This document shows, piece by piece, positions 33,354 through 44,345 of a stretch of DNA of 64,000 bases. A program made the translations under genes and the position numbers. Every line of letters begins with the position of its first letter. Within the stretch, counting starts at the first letter, position 1. The notes under the pieces are model-generated. The model made no database searches, was not told the origin of the DNA, and worked only from the letters and a program-made list of their open reading frames with translations. The DNA is from Harmonia axyridis (Eukaryota; Arthropoda; Insecta; Coleoptera; Coccinellidae), in the NCBI RefSeq assembly GCF_914767665.1, contig NC_059507.1, positions 13,144,001-13,208,000 of the forward strand, given 5' to 3'.

Positions 33354-34536
33354 GTAAATGCACTAGTTAGCCGACCGGCACTGATTCTCGACCATTCCGT
33401 GATTTGAGATAAAATAATAATAAAAATATATCATGTAGTGCAAAATATTTTCGCAGTACGTGTTCTCGACCATTTTACCCTTCCAAGTTAGTTTGCATAG
33501 TAGTGGTATAGGTCAAAGTTTTCGCGCTAAAAATTAGTCGTCTATCATAGAAAAGGGTTCTTTCTCGTCCTCTCTTAGAAAAGTGCTTTGTGATATATGA
33601 CCAGAAAATAGTAATTATTTCTTATTTTAAATGAATTATGTGTGCATATTTTGTTCCATATCAATTATAAGATATATTTTTGAGTGTATTTCAATCAAGA
33701 AGCAAATAAATGTATATTTTTTTGTTCAATATTCGGCGGTCGCGAACTGGTATTGGACAATTTGTATCTTTTATTTCTCGACCAAAGTGGTCGAGAACCA
33801 ATATGTTACTTCAATAATTGTTTATTTCAACCGATATATTTCTGTTGGATCATTTCCGTTTTTTTTTCTATACCCTGATCCATTTATATATCTACTTTCT
33901 GAATATTAGTTTGCGACCACCGAATTAACGTTGAAACACTCATTTCTACCCTTTATTTATTCGCGGTCGAGAACCAGTTTGATTGTACTTAATTCTCGAC
34001 CACTGGTGGTCGGTGTTTTATATTTTATATACTCATTAGTTTCTAAATAGATATTAAGAGCAAAACAACCAAATAATGTTGTATGAGTTGCTATTTTGAA
34101 ATAAGTATTTATAGAAAATGGAAACTTTTGCGAAATAATTTTTTTTACGTTCCTAGTGTTTCTTACTTGATTACCTCATCTGAAACCCATCTGAGTGATA
34201 GGTAGTGATGTCGATGGTACAGTACGAAAGTAAGTACTAATCACTCATCTCGCTCTGAAGTTTTTTATAAAATTTTTAAGTGGAGCGGCCACTATTATTA
34301 GTGGTCGAAAACTAACACAAAAATGGTCGAAAACTCTGCGGCTTGGTCGATAGATAGATAGATAGATAAAATAATAAATGCGAAAAGAAAGCTTAAAATT
34401 ATAAGACAAATCATTCAAAACTCTCCAAAGAATCGATGAACACCAACACCATAAATATTTGATGAGTTTATGTGTGAAAAAATCGTGCTCGAAATCGATA
34501 TTTCTGTTAACTGGTCGAGAACCAGTGCATTTACCC
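33354..34536. mobile_element. element with TCGACCA motif array
   Basis: The inverted ends are GGTAAATGCACTAGTTAGCC at the left and ACTGGTTCTCGACCAGTTAAC-type sequence at the right, reading CAGTGCATTTACC into the flank. At least nine copies of TCGACCA or its complement TGGTCGA, mostly as (T)TCTCGACCA / TGGTCGAGAACCAG, are scattered through its 1.2 kb in both orientations. Some form back-to-back palindromes (CTCGACCAAAGTGGTCGAG at about 33779). The open frames inside are Phe/Tyr/Ile-rich and not credible genes. The target duplication was not determined. A non-autonomous element with clustered transposase sites is the simplest reading. Confidence 0.6.
34348..34369 (+). repeat. (GATA)n microsatellite
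   Basis: About five GATA/TAGA units inside the TCGACCA element, apparently expanded from a TGGTCGATAGATA junction. Confidence 0.8.
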
Positions 34537-37500
34537 GACATTGTCGACAAAATAAGAACGATCTTCTCAGGGAACAAGCGCTCAAAAATTTAAATTGTCC
34601 GCTAAATTACAAATCTCCTAAGAATAATGACCCACATTTATTTAACCTTCAAGACGTTCATTATGTTCAATCCAGAAATCTGCATGTTATAAAAATCCCG
34701 AAAAGCCATCCTAACTTCATAACGTCTTAACGTTAATTTTCCTCCTTGTTCCAATCAAGAGGAAATCGGTCGATCACCCCCGCAGATAGTTGGGAGGAGA
34801 GGGGAGGAACAATCCAAGAGCAATCAGACGTGAACCGGAAGTGAGGCTCTAAGGAGGAAAATGCCTGTAAATGGAGAACCGCCTGGAGCAGATACAAGGG
34901 AGTTTGTGACGCTGAGCGTCAGACTTGCTCGGAGTATCGTTTATCTATAGGTAAGCGACAATCCAGTCGTTGACAATTTTTGGAAAACTGGTTTATAACG
35001 TTAAAATTTTCATTTCAATATGTAAACGTCACAGTCTATAAATCAAAATTTTTTGTGAAAACTTTTATAATGAATCATGAGTACCTACTAGGTATAACTT
35101 TAACACCTCAATGCGAAACTACACCAATTGAACCCCCATAGAAAAATTGTTCTTTTAGTAATCTACCTAAGAAAGATAGAATATGGAAAAAGAGGTTCAA
35201 TCGTTCAAGAGAAGTTTCAAATATCTTTGATTTCTCGAATGTATTTTAATGAAGATTATTCTGATGTGTGTTGAGTACTCCCTTTTTATTTGTTTGTATA
35301 TTACTCAAATCGAATGATGAATAAGGAAGAACCCTTTTTCGAGTTTGTTAAGGTTACATTACATATTTTTTCAATCCTTCATACAGAGTTATATCTTCCA
35401 TGAGAAGTGAATAGACATATCAAATGTTTCGTCTTAAAAATTTTGACTCCACAGGCTCAGAAACGCGTTCAATGCTTTAATATTGCTATTGATTCAATTT
35501 ATTTTTTTATATTGTCAGGCATAAGGCTTTTGACTAGTGAAAAAAGTGTTATCCTTCAATAAATTTCTTACAGTTGACTATCACGTAGCCAAAAGGAAAG
35601 ATATTAGGAAAGGAGGCTCAAAAAGCAAACACAATAACGAAATTTCAAAAGGTTATGAGCTACGCGGGCTGTTATCAATAATTTGTTTCCATGGCAACTA
35701 CTAAAGGTTTGATCTTATTGGCTATTCGCCGTTCGATTTACTTCACAGATGCCACCGTATTGGTTGTAGATTGTGCTTTCTGTTTACGGTATAGTATATC
35801 GCACAGTTTTACTTTGCACAGTGCTCAAAATAGGCAGTTACATAATTGGCAAGATGTAAAAATTTCGTCACTTTCTGTAAGGGGAGTAAAAAACTAATTT
35901 AAGCGCCCTCTATTCGCTTGATTCATGCACTGTCCTCTCAAAAATGTAGATAGGTTTATTATACCTAGGTGGTCTATTTTGTAAATATTCAGGATAAGTA
36001 ATAAGAATCTACCACATCATAGCGAAAATTTCTCTCCGTTCCCGAACACAAAACATTTAATATTCCCCACATTTCCAAACATTCATCTGCCGTAGAATTC
36101 ATTACATCACCAGAACGCTCGAAAAAAAAAAAAGAAGCGAGAGAAGCGCGCCAAAAAATGTACCGCAGAATTTAATCTGTGCCCATTCGTGCTCCAATAA
36201 GCGGCAGTTGCTGTTATTTCTCTTCTCATCTTCTTGTGATGCGCTCCCTGAAAACAAATGAAGACCATCTGTCCAATGACGCAACCGGAAATTCGGCCAT
36301 TTTGTCTGTATCTTTGTCCGGCACAGCTCATCCCTCTTTTTAATCTCTATTGTGAGATACCAGAGGCGGTTTCCGCGGCGTTGCCAGGTCTATTTTTGCT
36401 CACTGGTGCGGCAATAATTCAATTTTGATTATTGCTAAGTAGGAGAGGAGAAACATACAAGAGAACTTGATTTTAGAACTGGGAATAGTGCAGTTCAATT
36501 TCCTAATGTTTTGTTTTCAAAATTCAAGGACCTATTTCGATATGGTATAGCTATTTTTGGGTGAACATGATTGAGCTTTTCCTATAGAAGCAACCAGTTA
36601 AGCCAAACTAGCACGTATGATAGCTAAAATCCCGAAAGGATAGCAATTAGAAAAATTAGCAAAATTTAATATAGATATGACGGTGTCTGCTCTATGAAGA
36701 GATTAATCGATTGCTGGAGCCATCACCTTCTTTGCATTCTTTGCAAAATTTCAAAGTGCTGCTGTTGCAGAAAAATATACTTTGAGCAAATGCTAAGACT
36801 TGTTGCACCAAACTACAATCCTACTACTTGACTTTTCAATTCTGAATGTTTTTCATGCAATGACGATGCGCTACCTTACTTAACCAAATCTAACATATTG
36901 CAGGAACGTATCCCCTTGAAAAAGATCAATGATGCAAAGTTTTAGGTGGGAACTGTGTTTCAATTTCGCCAGTTAGACACTGCTGATTGCAATAGAAGGA
37001 TCATAATTTTGATCACATCAAAAGTATGCCATTCAGCTTATGTCTTCACTCTTCCATGTACAGAAAATGCGGCAGAGATAAATTGTTGATTCGAGTAAAG
37101 AAAGGAATCAGGAAATTTAGAGACCTGTCAAAAATAAAATTATGGTGGTGGTTGGCAAGTTTTTGTTTGTCATAAGAGTACAAAGTGGTGTATTATTGTT
37201 GATTGTGATTGTCATTTTCTTCGCATAGTTAAGTTGTTTATTGGCTGTGAATCTCGTCATGGCAGAAATAGTGTCGGGCTTTGCCATGTTCTCTGTATTT
37301 TTAAGAGGTTCAAATCAAATAGTAGGTACAAACCCAATTGAGAAATAATCAAAATTTTACTGTAACCTCCAAACTGCTACAACAGAAACGAACTATAACA
37401 AATTGTTGAACCAACCAACGCCATTAAAAAATCACGTAGATCTTCACTACCAAATAAACAACTGAATTTTTTTTTCGGTTTCCAAAAAAAATTTGGGTAC

Positions 37501-39792
37501 AATTCAACTAAAGGTGTGTACCTACACAACGACCAGATTTGCACGATCGCACATAACCCGTTTTCCACTTGGCAACGCCGCTTTTCACTCTCCCCTTGTC
37601 CATGGCAGATCTGCTCATTTTTCGCGCTCCCGTGCTCGGAAAATTCACCCCCTAGTTTTCCCGCGTATCGATGAGCTTCCGACGCGTGCGCTCTCCCGAG
37701 CGGAAAATGCGATGATGGAAATTCTGACGGTTTCGAGGATCCCTGAGAATTTGCCGACGAAGACAACGTCATGTTGCAGACGAAAGTTTACGACGACGTT
37801 CATTTGTTAGCAAGATTTTCCAGAAGAGCGGACGCCTACGGTGCCGCAGATGGAAAAGTACGGGAAATGCTAAATCGATTCAAGGGAAAATTCGTCGTCG
37901 GGAGGCTCCACATTGACGGCCATTTCCTATTTGGGGTTTCGATATGGTTTTTCACCTAGGCGGAAAGGATTGATGACGATTATCGACATAGATGTCGTTT
38001 TAATGATGATTTTCCAGAAAACGCTGCATTTTCCACATTATTACGCATTAAGTAACTACTTATTTCTTTTTATTATAAAAATTTCTCATAATTGACTATA
38101 ACTGCATCTAATACACACACCGGCAAAATTAGAGTAACAGATATAACCTCAACGAAGTTAGTAGTTCATTTTCTCTTGAACTCTGGCCGATTTCAACAAT
38201 TATTTTCTCGATCCCTCGGAAACATAACTGTTCAAATGATATTCTCGTTTACTTCGATATATTTAATTTTAGAGCCATTTTGGCGCCTGAAGCAAAGAAT
38301 TTTTTGGCGCCCCTGCTGAAAAAGTATATATAACCCCCCTCCCCAACAAAAAACATCACCTGCCCCGATGATAATTAGCCATAGCGTTTCTGCTAATCGT
38401 TTCTTTCTGAAGTCGTTTCCACTGGGTTTCTTTTTTTTTTTTGGACATTTTTACCTACAATAAATTCTTGGATTTCTTCAACGCCATGATCAATGCGTAA
38501 GTAATATATCTGATTCTCACATTCACAAGACACTGCGTACGATCGATGAAAGATTACCTATCACATCCCAAGATACAAAGGGCGGTAAGGCATGCAAAGC
38601 TCCGAAAACTGAATAGGATTAAAAACATATGTTCCGCTGAAAACATTAATCATTTATCAGTAACTAGTTTCGAATTCAGAATCGTAGGAATTTTCCATAA
38701 TATTGAATGTGTAAACAACTTCCACGTAATTCGAAGTGTTGTTTTTCGTCTTTGTGAAATATATACCATCCATCATTCAATTAGGGTAATAGGCAATGCT
38801 GCTTATATTGGTTGGGTTGCCATGTGTTATTTATTGAACAGGCGGCTTAGTAAAGACGGTTTGGAGATTTTTATTGCAGGGAATGTTGATAAACGCAGCG
38901 GAGCGGACCAACCTCATGTTGTTTTTAAGAATCAAGACTATATTTTTTCAGAAATATGAAAGGGAGGTAACAAACTGGGCTAAATTGCCGCCCCTCGAAA
39001 AGAGGCGCCTGAAACAGTCGCTTCACTGTTTCACCCCTATCGCCGGCTTTGATGGTACCTACCGTTGTTGAATGAAAAATTTTGGCACAATAGTCCAGAC
39101 TGTTGAGAATATTTAGAATTGTTTCTTAATTCATACATTACATTGCCTTCATCAGAAGGATTTTCAGGCATGATTGGTCGTTGATTCAGCAATGTTAAAT
39201 TCTGATAATTTCCGAAAACACAATTGAGTTGATCCAAAAAAAAATACAAACTAAATAAGTAATCAAAGTAAAAAGCGATAAAAATAATGTCGACAACCCC
39301 TGTACTTAACTTACACACTAAATTATTGTGTTAGATAATATTCAACTTTGAAAATAGCTGGACCATTGTACACAATTCCTCCGATTCCAAAGTATATATA
39401 TAAATCTCTGGGACACTCGTCTGAATGAAAGAATCGTTCTATAAATTCGGCAAATTCCTCGCAGAGTGTCCCTATTCGGACTCAAGTGCCCAAACATACA
39501 TCTATCAACAAGATTGTAGCTATTACAATCACAATACGCGGACACAATGGGCGGCTAGTTTTGCGATCAAAAGATCTACAAATAGCGCAAAATGTTAGAA
39601 CCGAATAATAGATGAAAAATTGGTCCCCTCCTTCTGGTAACCGAGGCAAAACATAAATCTTTCGGTGTCTCAATGACTGCGAATACTTTGTCGGAATTGG
39701 CAAGACAGGGACGGACTTTCAATTTTTGTGAACTTGGAATCCAAATTCGGCGCCTTGTTCGAGGTAGCAGAAGCTCACAAGAGTTTCAATCT
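34537..39792. other. toy intron 3, long mixed segment with GC-rich islands
   Basis: No gene could be supported. GC-richer islands occur at 34740-34960, 36000-36400 and 37500-37970. The last has open frames on both strands (to 131 codons) without recognisable motifs. Bases 38270-39060 are bounded by similar GGCGCCTGAA words (38283 and 39004) and may be a decayed repeat. The plus-strand 137-codon frame within it has no recognised family. The remainder is AT-rich. Confidence 0.3.
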
Positions 39793-40390
39793 CAGAGTAA
39801 TAAACATAGATAGAAGGAGCATATGTCAGAGAAGAAAATTTTTTCCCCAACATGAACTATCAAATTTGACATGAAGCGCGCGGAAATGAAAACACATCAA
39901 TGATACGATATTTCTCTTAATTCGCGAGTTTCTCCTCAAAGAACACACCTCTTATGTCCCATAGTTTATCAAAGTTTCATATTAACTCAAAATATATTGA
40001 AATAAATAACTAAATATATTGAAATAAATAACTAAATATATCAGAAATTCAGGAAACAAACTTCAAGCGCACCAAACGACGTGAAACAAGCGATGACACT
40101 AGGATAGCAAAAGTTGCCGAACCTTGGATTTCAGCAGGTAGAAACAGAGAATAATAAATATTCTGCTCATTATAAATTCGACAATTAGGAAAAATATCGG
40201 ATTCCAAATATTCAAATTTGAATATTTTATCGGAAAGCACTCAAATAAATATATTTCATTCAATAATATAATATACATTCATAATGATATTGTAAAATTG
40301 TGGATTTGAAAATATATCACAATCCGACACGTAATCTAACCATGTTGAGGACATGTCAATATTGCGTATACTCTCTCATCTATGTTTATT
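39793..40390 (-). mobile_element. MITE family A, copy 4 (complete)
   Basis: The left end AGAGTAATAAACATAGATAG and the right end ...CTATGTTTATT are inverted repeats. The family landmarks (TCCCCAACATGAACTATC, CATGAAGCGCGCGG, CACTAGGATAGCAAAAG, CATGTTGAGGACATG) run in the same orientation as copies 3 and 5. It is longer than copy 2 partly because of a short tandem duplication of TTGAAATAAATAACTAAATA at about 39997-40038. Confidence 0.85.
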
Positions 40391-41608
40391 TTGGTTTTTC
40401 TCAAAAGAATTGATCATATAAGGTATCTTACAAAGCAATGTAAAATTTTGAAAATATCGAAAAAAATACTACGAAAAATCATTACAACAGAGGCAAAATT
40501 CTAATTTTATGAAAATTTATTAGAATACTCATAAAGTACTTCCTTTCAGCGAAAGTTAGAACTATTGTAATATTCCTTGACAGATCACGAGGTGTGGTTC
40601 CCTCTTAACCCAGTATTGGTAAGCAAGTCGGTTTAAGTTATCTTATAGATCTAAAGTCTCTAGGAAGTTTTTTGAAAGTTACCAAGGATTACTGACAGCA
40701 TAGAAAATTGAGTCGAAATGATGGACACACAGAAAATAGTATGAAAAGATGTTCTAGATGCCTAATTTTCGTATATAATAATCTGTTTGTGTGTGTCCCG
40801 AATCAGCTTGACCCAACATTTTAAAGCCGGTTCTGTCCAGTCCTCAGGTCCTGATACGTGAAATTATCACAGTATCGTTTTGACGATCTCAATGAGGATC
40901 GAACAAAACCTTGCAAGCAACATGTGTGCCTTGTGCTGACTGAATGCTTAATAAAGGCGACACCCAGAACGACATTTCTAACTGGGTCGAATCGCAGGTA
41001 GAACTCCTATTCCCTCGCGGGTAAACAAACTCAAGATTCTGTCACTAATAGAGTTTGCACAGCATTGACATGCGACATTTCAGCAAATAGATCCTGGGGA
41101 TCATATTCTCGAAACCGTGGAGAAGCCTCACTTCGTTACGTCTGGAAATGTCGCCCCAGGGTTGCAACCTAGCAAAATCTGAATATTCCAGCATGATCTG
41201 GCATTGATGTTTGGTGCCTTGCAGCGTTGTCGCTTTTGGGTTATTGAGTTTGTTTCTGAGTAAATACGAGTGGTATTTATCGAGTATCGACTGAACTAAT
41301 ACACCACGTGAGGACAAAACTATTGCTATTCGTTGTCAATAGGATCGTGTGGTCTTTCACTTTATTGTGCAAGGATTGTTTTCTAGCCTTGAGGTTCCAT
41401 CGGGAAGACAGTTGCACGTGCTAGAGGTGTCAAAGGTTTGTAGTTCCACCTCCATTTGGCTTTTACATAAGGATTCGAAGTTATCTTTTGCAAGGCTTTA
41501 GGTACACATGCTATTTTTTCTAAAATAGCAATCAGTGAACGAATTTCGATTACCATGTTCGAAGTTGTGAAAAAAGTCATATAATCAGTACTTGTTGTTT
41601 CACCCCTC
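40391..41608. other. toy intron 3, between two MITE copies
   Basis: No supported gene. Bases 40800-41300 are GC-richer, with a 90-codon minus-strand frame at 41045-41317 (...SDFARLQPWGDISRRNEVRL...). I do not recognise it and no splice sites frame it. Confidence 0.3.
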
Positions 41609-42189
41609 AGAGTAATGAACATAGATAGGGGGAGCATACGTCATTTTCAGTAAGCAAATTTTGTCCCCAACATGAGCTTTCAAATTTGACATAAAGGGCG
41701 CGGAAATGAAAACATATCAGTGATACAATATTTCACTCAATTCGCGAGTTTCACCACAAAGAACGCACTTCTTTTGTCCCAAAGAGAATCAACTTTTCAT
41801 ATCAACTCAAAATATATTGAAATAAATACCTGAATATATCAGAAATTCAGAGAACAAACTTCAAGCGCGCCAAACAACGTGAAAAAACCGATGACATTAT
41901 GAGAGCAAAAGTTGCCAAACCTTGGATTTCAGCCGGTAGATTCAAAAAATAATAAATATTCTGCTTATTATAAATTTAACAATTAAGAAAAATATCGGAT
42001 TCCAAATATTGAAATTTGCATATTTAATCGGGGATCACTCGAATAAATATATTTCATTCAATATAATATACATTCATAACGATAGCAAAATTGTGGATTT
42101 GAAAATATATCACAATCCGACAACGTAATCTAACCATGTTGGGGACATGTAAAATTTGCGTATACTCCCTCTATCTATGTTTATTACTC
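41609..42189 (-). mobile_element. MITE family A, copy 5 (complete)
   Basis: Both ends are intact (AGAGTAATGAACATAGATAG ... CTATCTATGTTTATTACT). The interior is colinear with copy 4, including the CATGTTGGGGACATG segment and the CGGGGATCACTCGAATAAAT segment. About 580 bp, no coding potential. It lies only 1.2 kb from copy 4 in the same orientation. Confidence 0.88.
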
Positions 42190-43770
42190 CATGTTTCACC
42201 CCCAAGCAATTGCAGATGTTAATTTTTGAGAATAACTGACTAAAATGGTCCGTAGTTTAGAAACTACGATGCTAGTCTGTTTAAATATGTTGTCTGAATT
42301 CTCATTTTATTTCTTCTAATGTCTTTAATGGATCCATTTTAATTTTTCCTCTTTTTTTCTTCTTCATTCGCGTTGTTTTGGATCAATTCTCAATTACTTT
42401 AGGGCAAACAATTAATATTGCTGTAAATGAACTGCCTGTAGTAGACAATAACAAAGCCTATACAAAACCGGTAATGCTAATTGTCTCAATCATAGAGCTT
42501 CTGAACGTCTCATAGAGACCTAGAAGAAATCTTCATTCATTCATAATATACCTACGTTACGTACATCAAGACATACTTCACGCAAAAAAAAACCGTTATT
42601 GTATTCAAACAAAAATTAGGATGTAAAAGACCCATTCAAAGTAGCAAAACTTCAAACGTAGTATAACTATCGTGAACAAGCCATTCAACAATCCCTAAAC
42701 TGTGCCAATAAAAGAATTTGATGGGTCATTTCACACGTTCACAAAAGAAAGTGACTCTTGGACTTAACAAAGGGTGATAATATAGCTGTTGAAGTCACAA
42801 AAGGCCAATGATGTGAATTTTGTTTGAATGAGCGGCTTGATATAAAGGTAAAGTGAAATAGAAGAGAGAAAAATCAGGTAGGAACGTCTGAATTTCGAGA
42901 GTCAATATGCAATAAATCTTAGGAACAATGTTATTGACAGCTTGGCAAGTGTTTGTGTATTGTGTGGTGTTCTTTGACTAACCAGATGTTCAGGCACTTT
43001 CGGCTTCGGCCACTACACTTTGTGAAAAAAAAATAAGAAAGACATTTCGGGAATAAAATGAAATTCCCGAGAATTAAAGATTTAAAAAGATGAGTTCAAA
43101 TTGAAATAATTCAAATCTTAAAACACAGTCGTGAATTGTTGGCCACTTATTCTGGGACACCTTGTATAAATAATGAATTAAATTCTCACTTGTAATAATT
43201 AGAGCTTGTTGGCGACAGTTGATTGATGAAAGTGACAAGGAAATTTGGCGTTTGCAATGGAATTATTATAATGTCTTCAACAAAAGTCAAATAGCTGATC
43301 CTTCAGAGAAAGTTCCAATTTTTAATCTTCCATGGAAGATTCATGAACTTTAAATCAACTTATGACTGGTCAAGCCATTGCAATTCTTCAAATGACATTG
43401 ACAATGACAATGAAACTCTAACATTTATTACTCCTTTCTGTTTTTGTGTTTTTCAGATTTAATTATAATATATACGTCGTCAACTTTTGGTAAAAAGGAA
43501 AAATGGAGAAAATTTTGTTCGACAAAGAAAAAGCTCTTCAACATAAATATTTCAGCTTCTTCAGTAAACAAATACACAAACCAATCACTACGACTATACA
43601 AGGAGACAGAGTTTTTGCTGGAGTTTTCATCTGTGCTCTTGTAGGTACCAAACGTTGAAATGCATGGATGCATGATGCCCCGTTCACAATTCCTCTGTTA
43701 ATGCTGAGATTTGTTTACACATGCTTTATTGTTTGAAGTAAGAGCAAAACAAAACTAAATAGGTACTTAC
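42190..43770. other. toy intron 3, portion next to exon 3
   Basis: AT-rich non-coding DNA. A GGGACACCTTGTATAA word at 43154 resembles a Tc1/mariner-type terminus without a partner. Overlapping open stretches at 43428-43673 on both strands are mirror artefacts. Confidence 0.35.
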
Positions 43771-43951
43771 ACTTGGGATATTGTCGTTGTTGCATACTCC
43801 CTCACTGAGTAGTCTGTCCCTGATTTCCCAAGCAAAAATAGATGGACACTCTCTCTTGAAATCGGCAATCTTGTTTACCACAGGCTGCGTTGCTACTCTT
43901 GGTTTGGACCCACCGATCGCTCTGGGTTTAATACTGCCAGTCTCGTAGTAC
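43771..43951 (-). CDS. toy: toy exon 3: middle of paired domain
   Basis: Encodes residues 80-140: RYYETGSIKPRAIGGSKPRV, then ATQPVVNKIADFKRECPSIF and AWEIRDRLLSEGVCNNDNIP, ending at Ser of IPSV. This covers the end of the PAI subdomain, the linker and most of the RED subdomain of a Pax6-type paired domain. SIKPRAIGG and PVVNKIADFKREC are toy-like (eyeless has SIRPRAIGG and EVVSKISQYKREC). Only 60 bp of intron separates it from exon 2, very short beside the 14.7 and 23.9 kb introns on either side. The acceptor is TTGTTGGTAG and the donor AGT/GTAAGT (phase 0). Confidence 0.96.
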
Positions 43952-44011
43952 CTACCAACAAAAAAACTTTCATCAGCCAAACCATGGAGCCATTTTTAAG
44001 GGGCATAATAC

Positions 44012-44237
44012 CTTCCAAGAATTTTTGAGACACATCCATTGGACACCTGAAGTATCCTGGATATGTCACAGGGTCTTGCTCCGGAATGGGCTAGCTCAAC
44101 TATCTTCTGTCTGGTGCTATCTGGCAAAGGTCTTCCGTTAACGTAGACTCCTCCCAGTTGGTTGATGCCGCTGTGACCCGCGGTTGAACATCCAAAGATG
44201 GTGTTTTGGCTCATGGCATGATGCATGAGCTCCTCTT
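44012..44237 (-). CDS. toy: toy exon 2: start of paired domain (PAI subdomain)
   Basis: Encodes residues 5-79 of the assembled protein. It opens with EEELMHHAMSQNTIFGCSTAG, close to the N terminus of toy proteins (TLFGCSTAG in Drosophila). The paired domain follows: HSGINQLGGVYVNGRP, then STRQKIVELAHSGARPCDIS and QVSNGCVSKILG, i.e. the beta-hairpin and first helices of the DNA-binding PAI subdomain. Ile in HSGINQ and VYVNG point to toy rather than eyeless (HSGVNQ, VFVGG). The acceptor is TTCCTTACAG before 44237. The donor must be GGAAG/GTATTA at 44011, because the next exon supplies the G that restores Arg (GGA AG|G TAC TAC). Two further in-frame ATGs (44226 and 44214) could serve as starts if exon 1 is not used. 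Confidence 0.95.
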
Positions 44238-44326
44238 CTGTAAGGAAATGACCATATTACTGATGTTGTCATAATTCATCTTTTAGTTTAATCTAAATTT
44301 CAATAATGGGTTTACAAATATGGTAG

Positions 44327-44345
44327 GTGAGGCAGTGCCTCACCA
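44327..44345. repeat. perfect 19-bp palindrome GGTGAGGCA-G-TGCCTCACC
   Basis: Lies about 90 bases upstream of the toy exon 2 acceptor, in intron 1. CAGTGCCTCACC resembles hAT or Zisupton-like termini. A related GTCTCACCATC word at 44602 could be the other end of a decayed element of about 270 bp. Confidence 0.5.

Noticed and set aside
33631..33909. Hydrophobic 92-codon plus-strand frame resembling a membrane protein
   Set aside because: AT-driven Phe/Tyr/Ile content inside the TCGACCA element. No start context or homology pattern.
34861..34950. Small plus-strand ORF (MPVNGEPPGADTREF...) followed by a donor-like GTAAGC
   Set aside because: Ends in its own stop just before the donor-like site. 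Too short and without family or conservation evidence.
37377..37810. Overlapping open frames on both strands (131 and 105 codons)
   Set aside because: Produced by a GC-rich island. No start, splice or domain support on either strand.
38546..38959. 137-codon plus-strand frame
   Set aside because: No motif recognised. It lies in sequence bounded by similar GGCGCCTGAA words, so it is likely a decayed repeat and not a gene.
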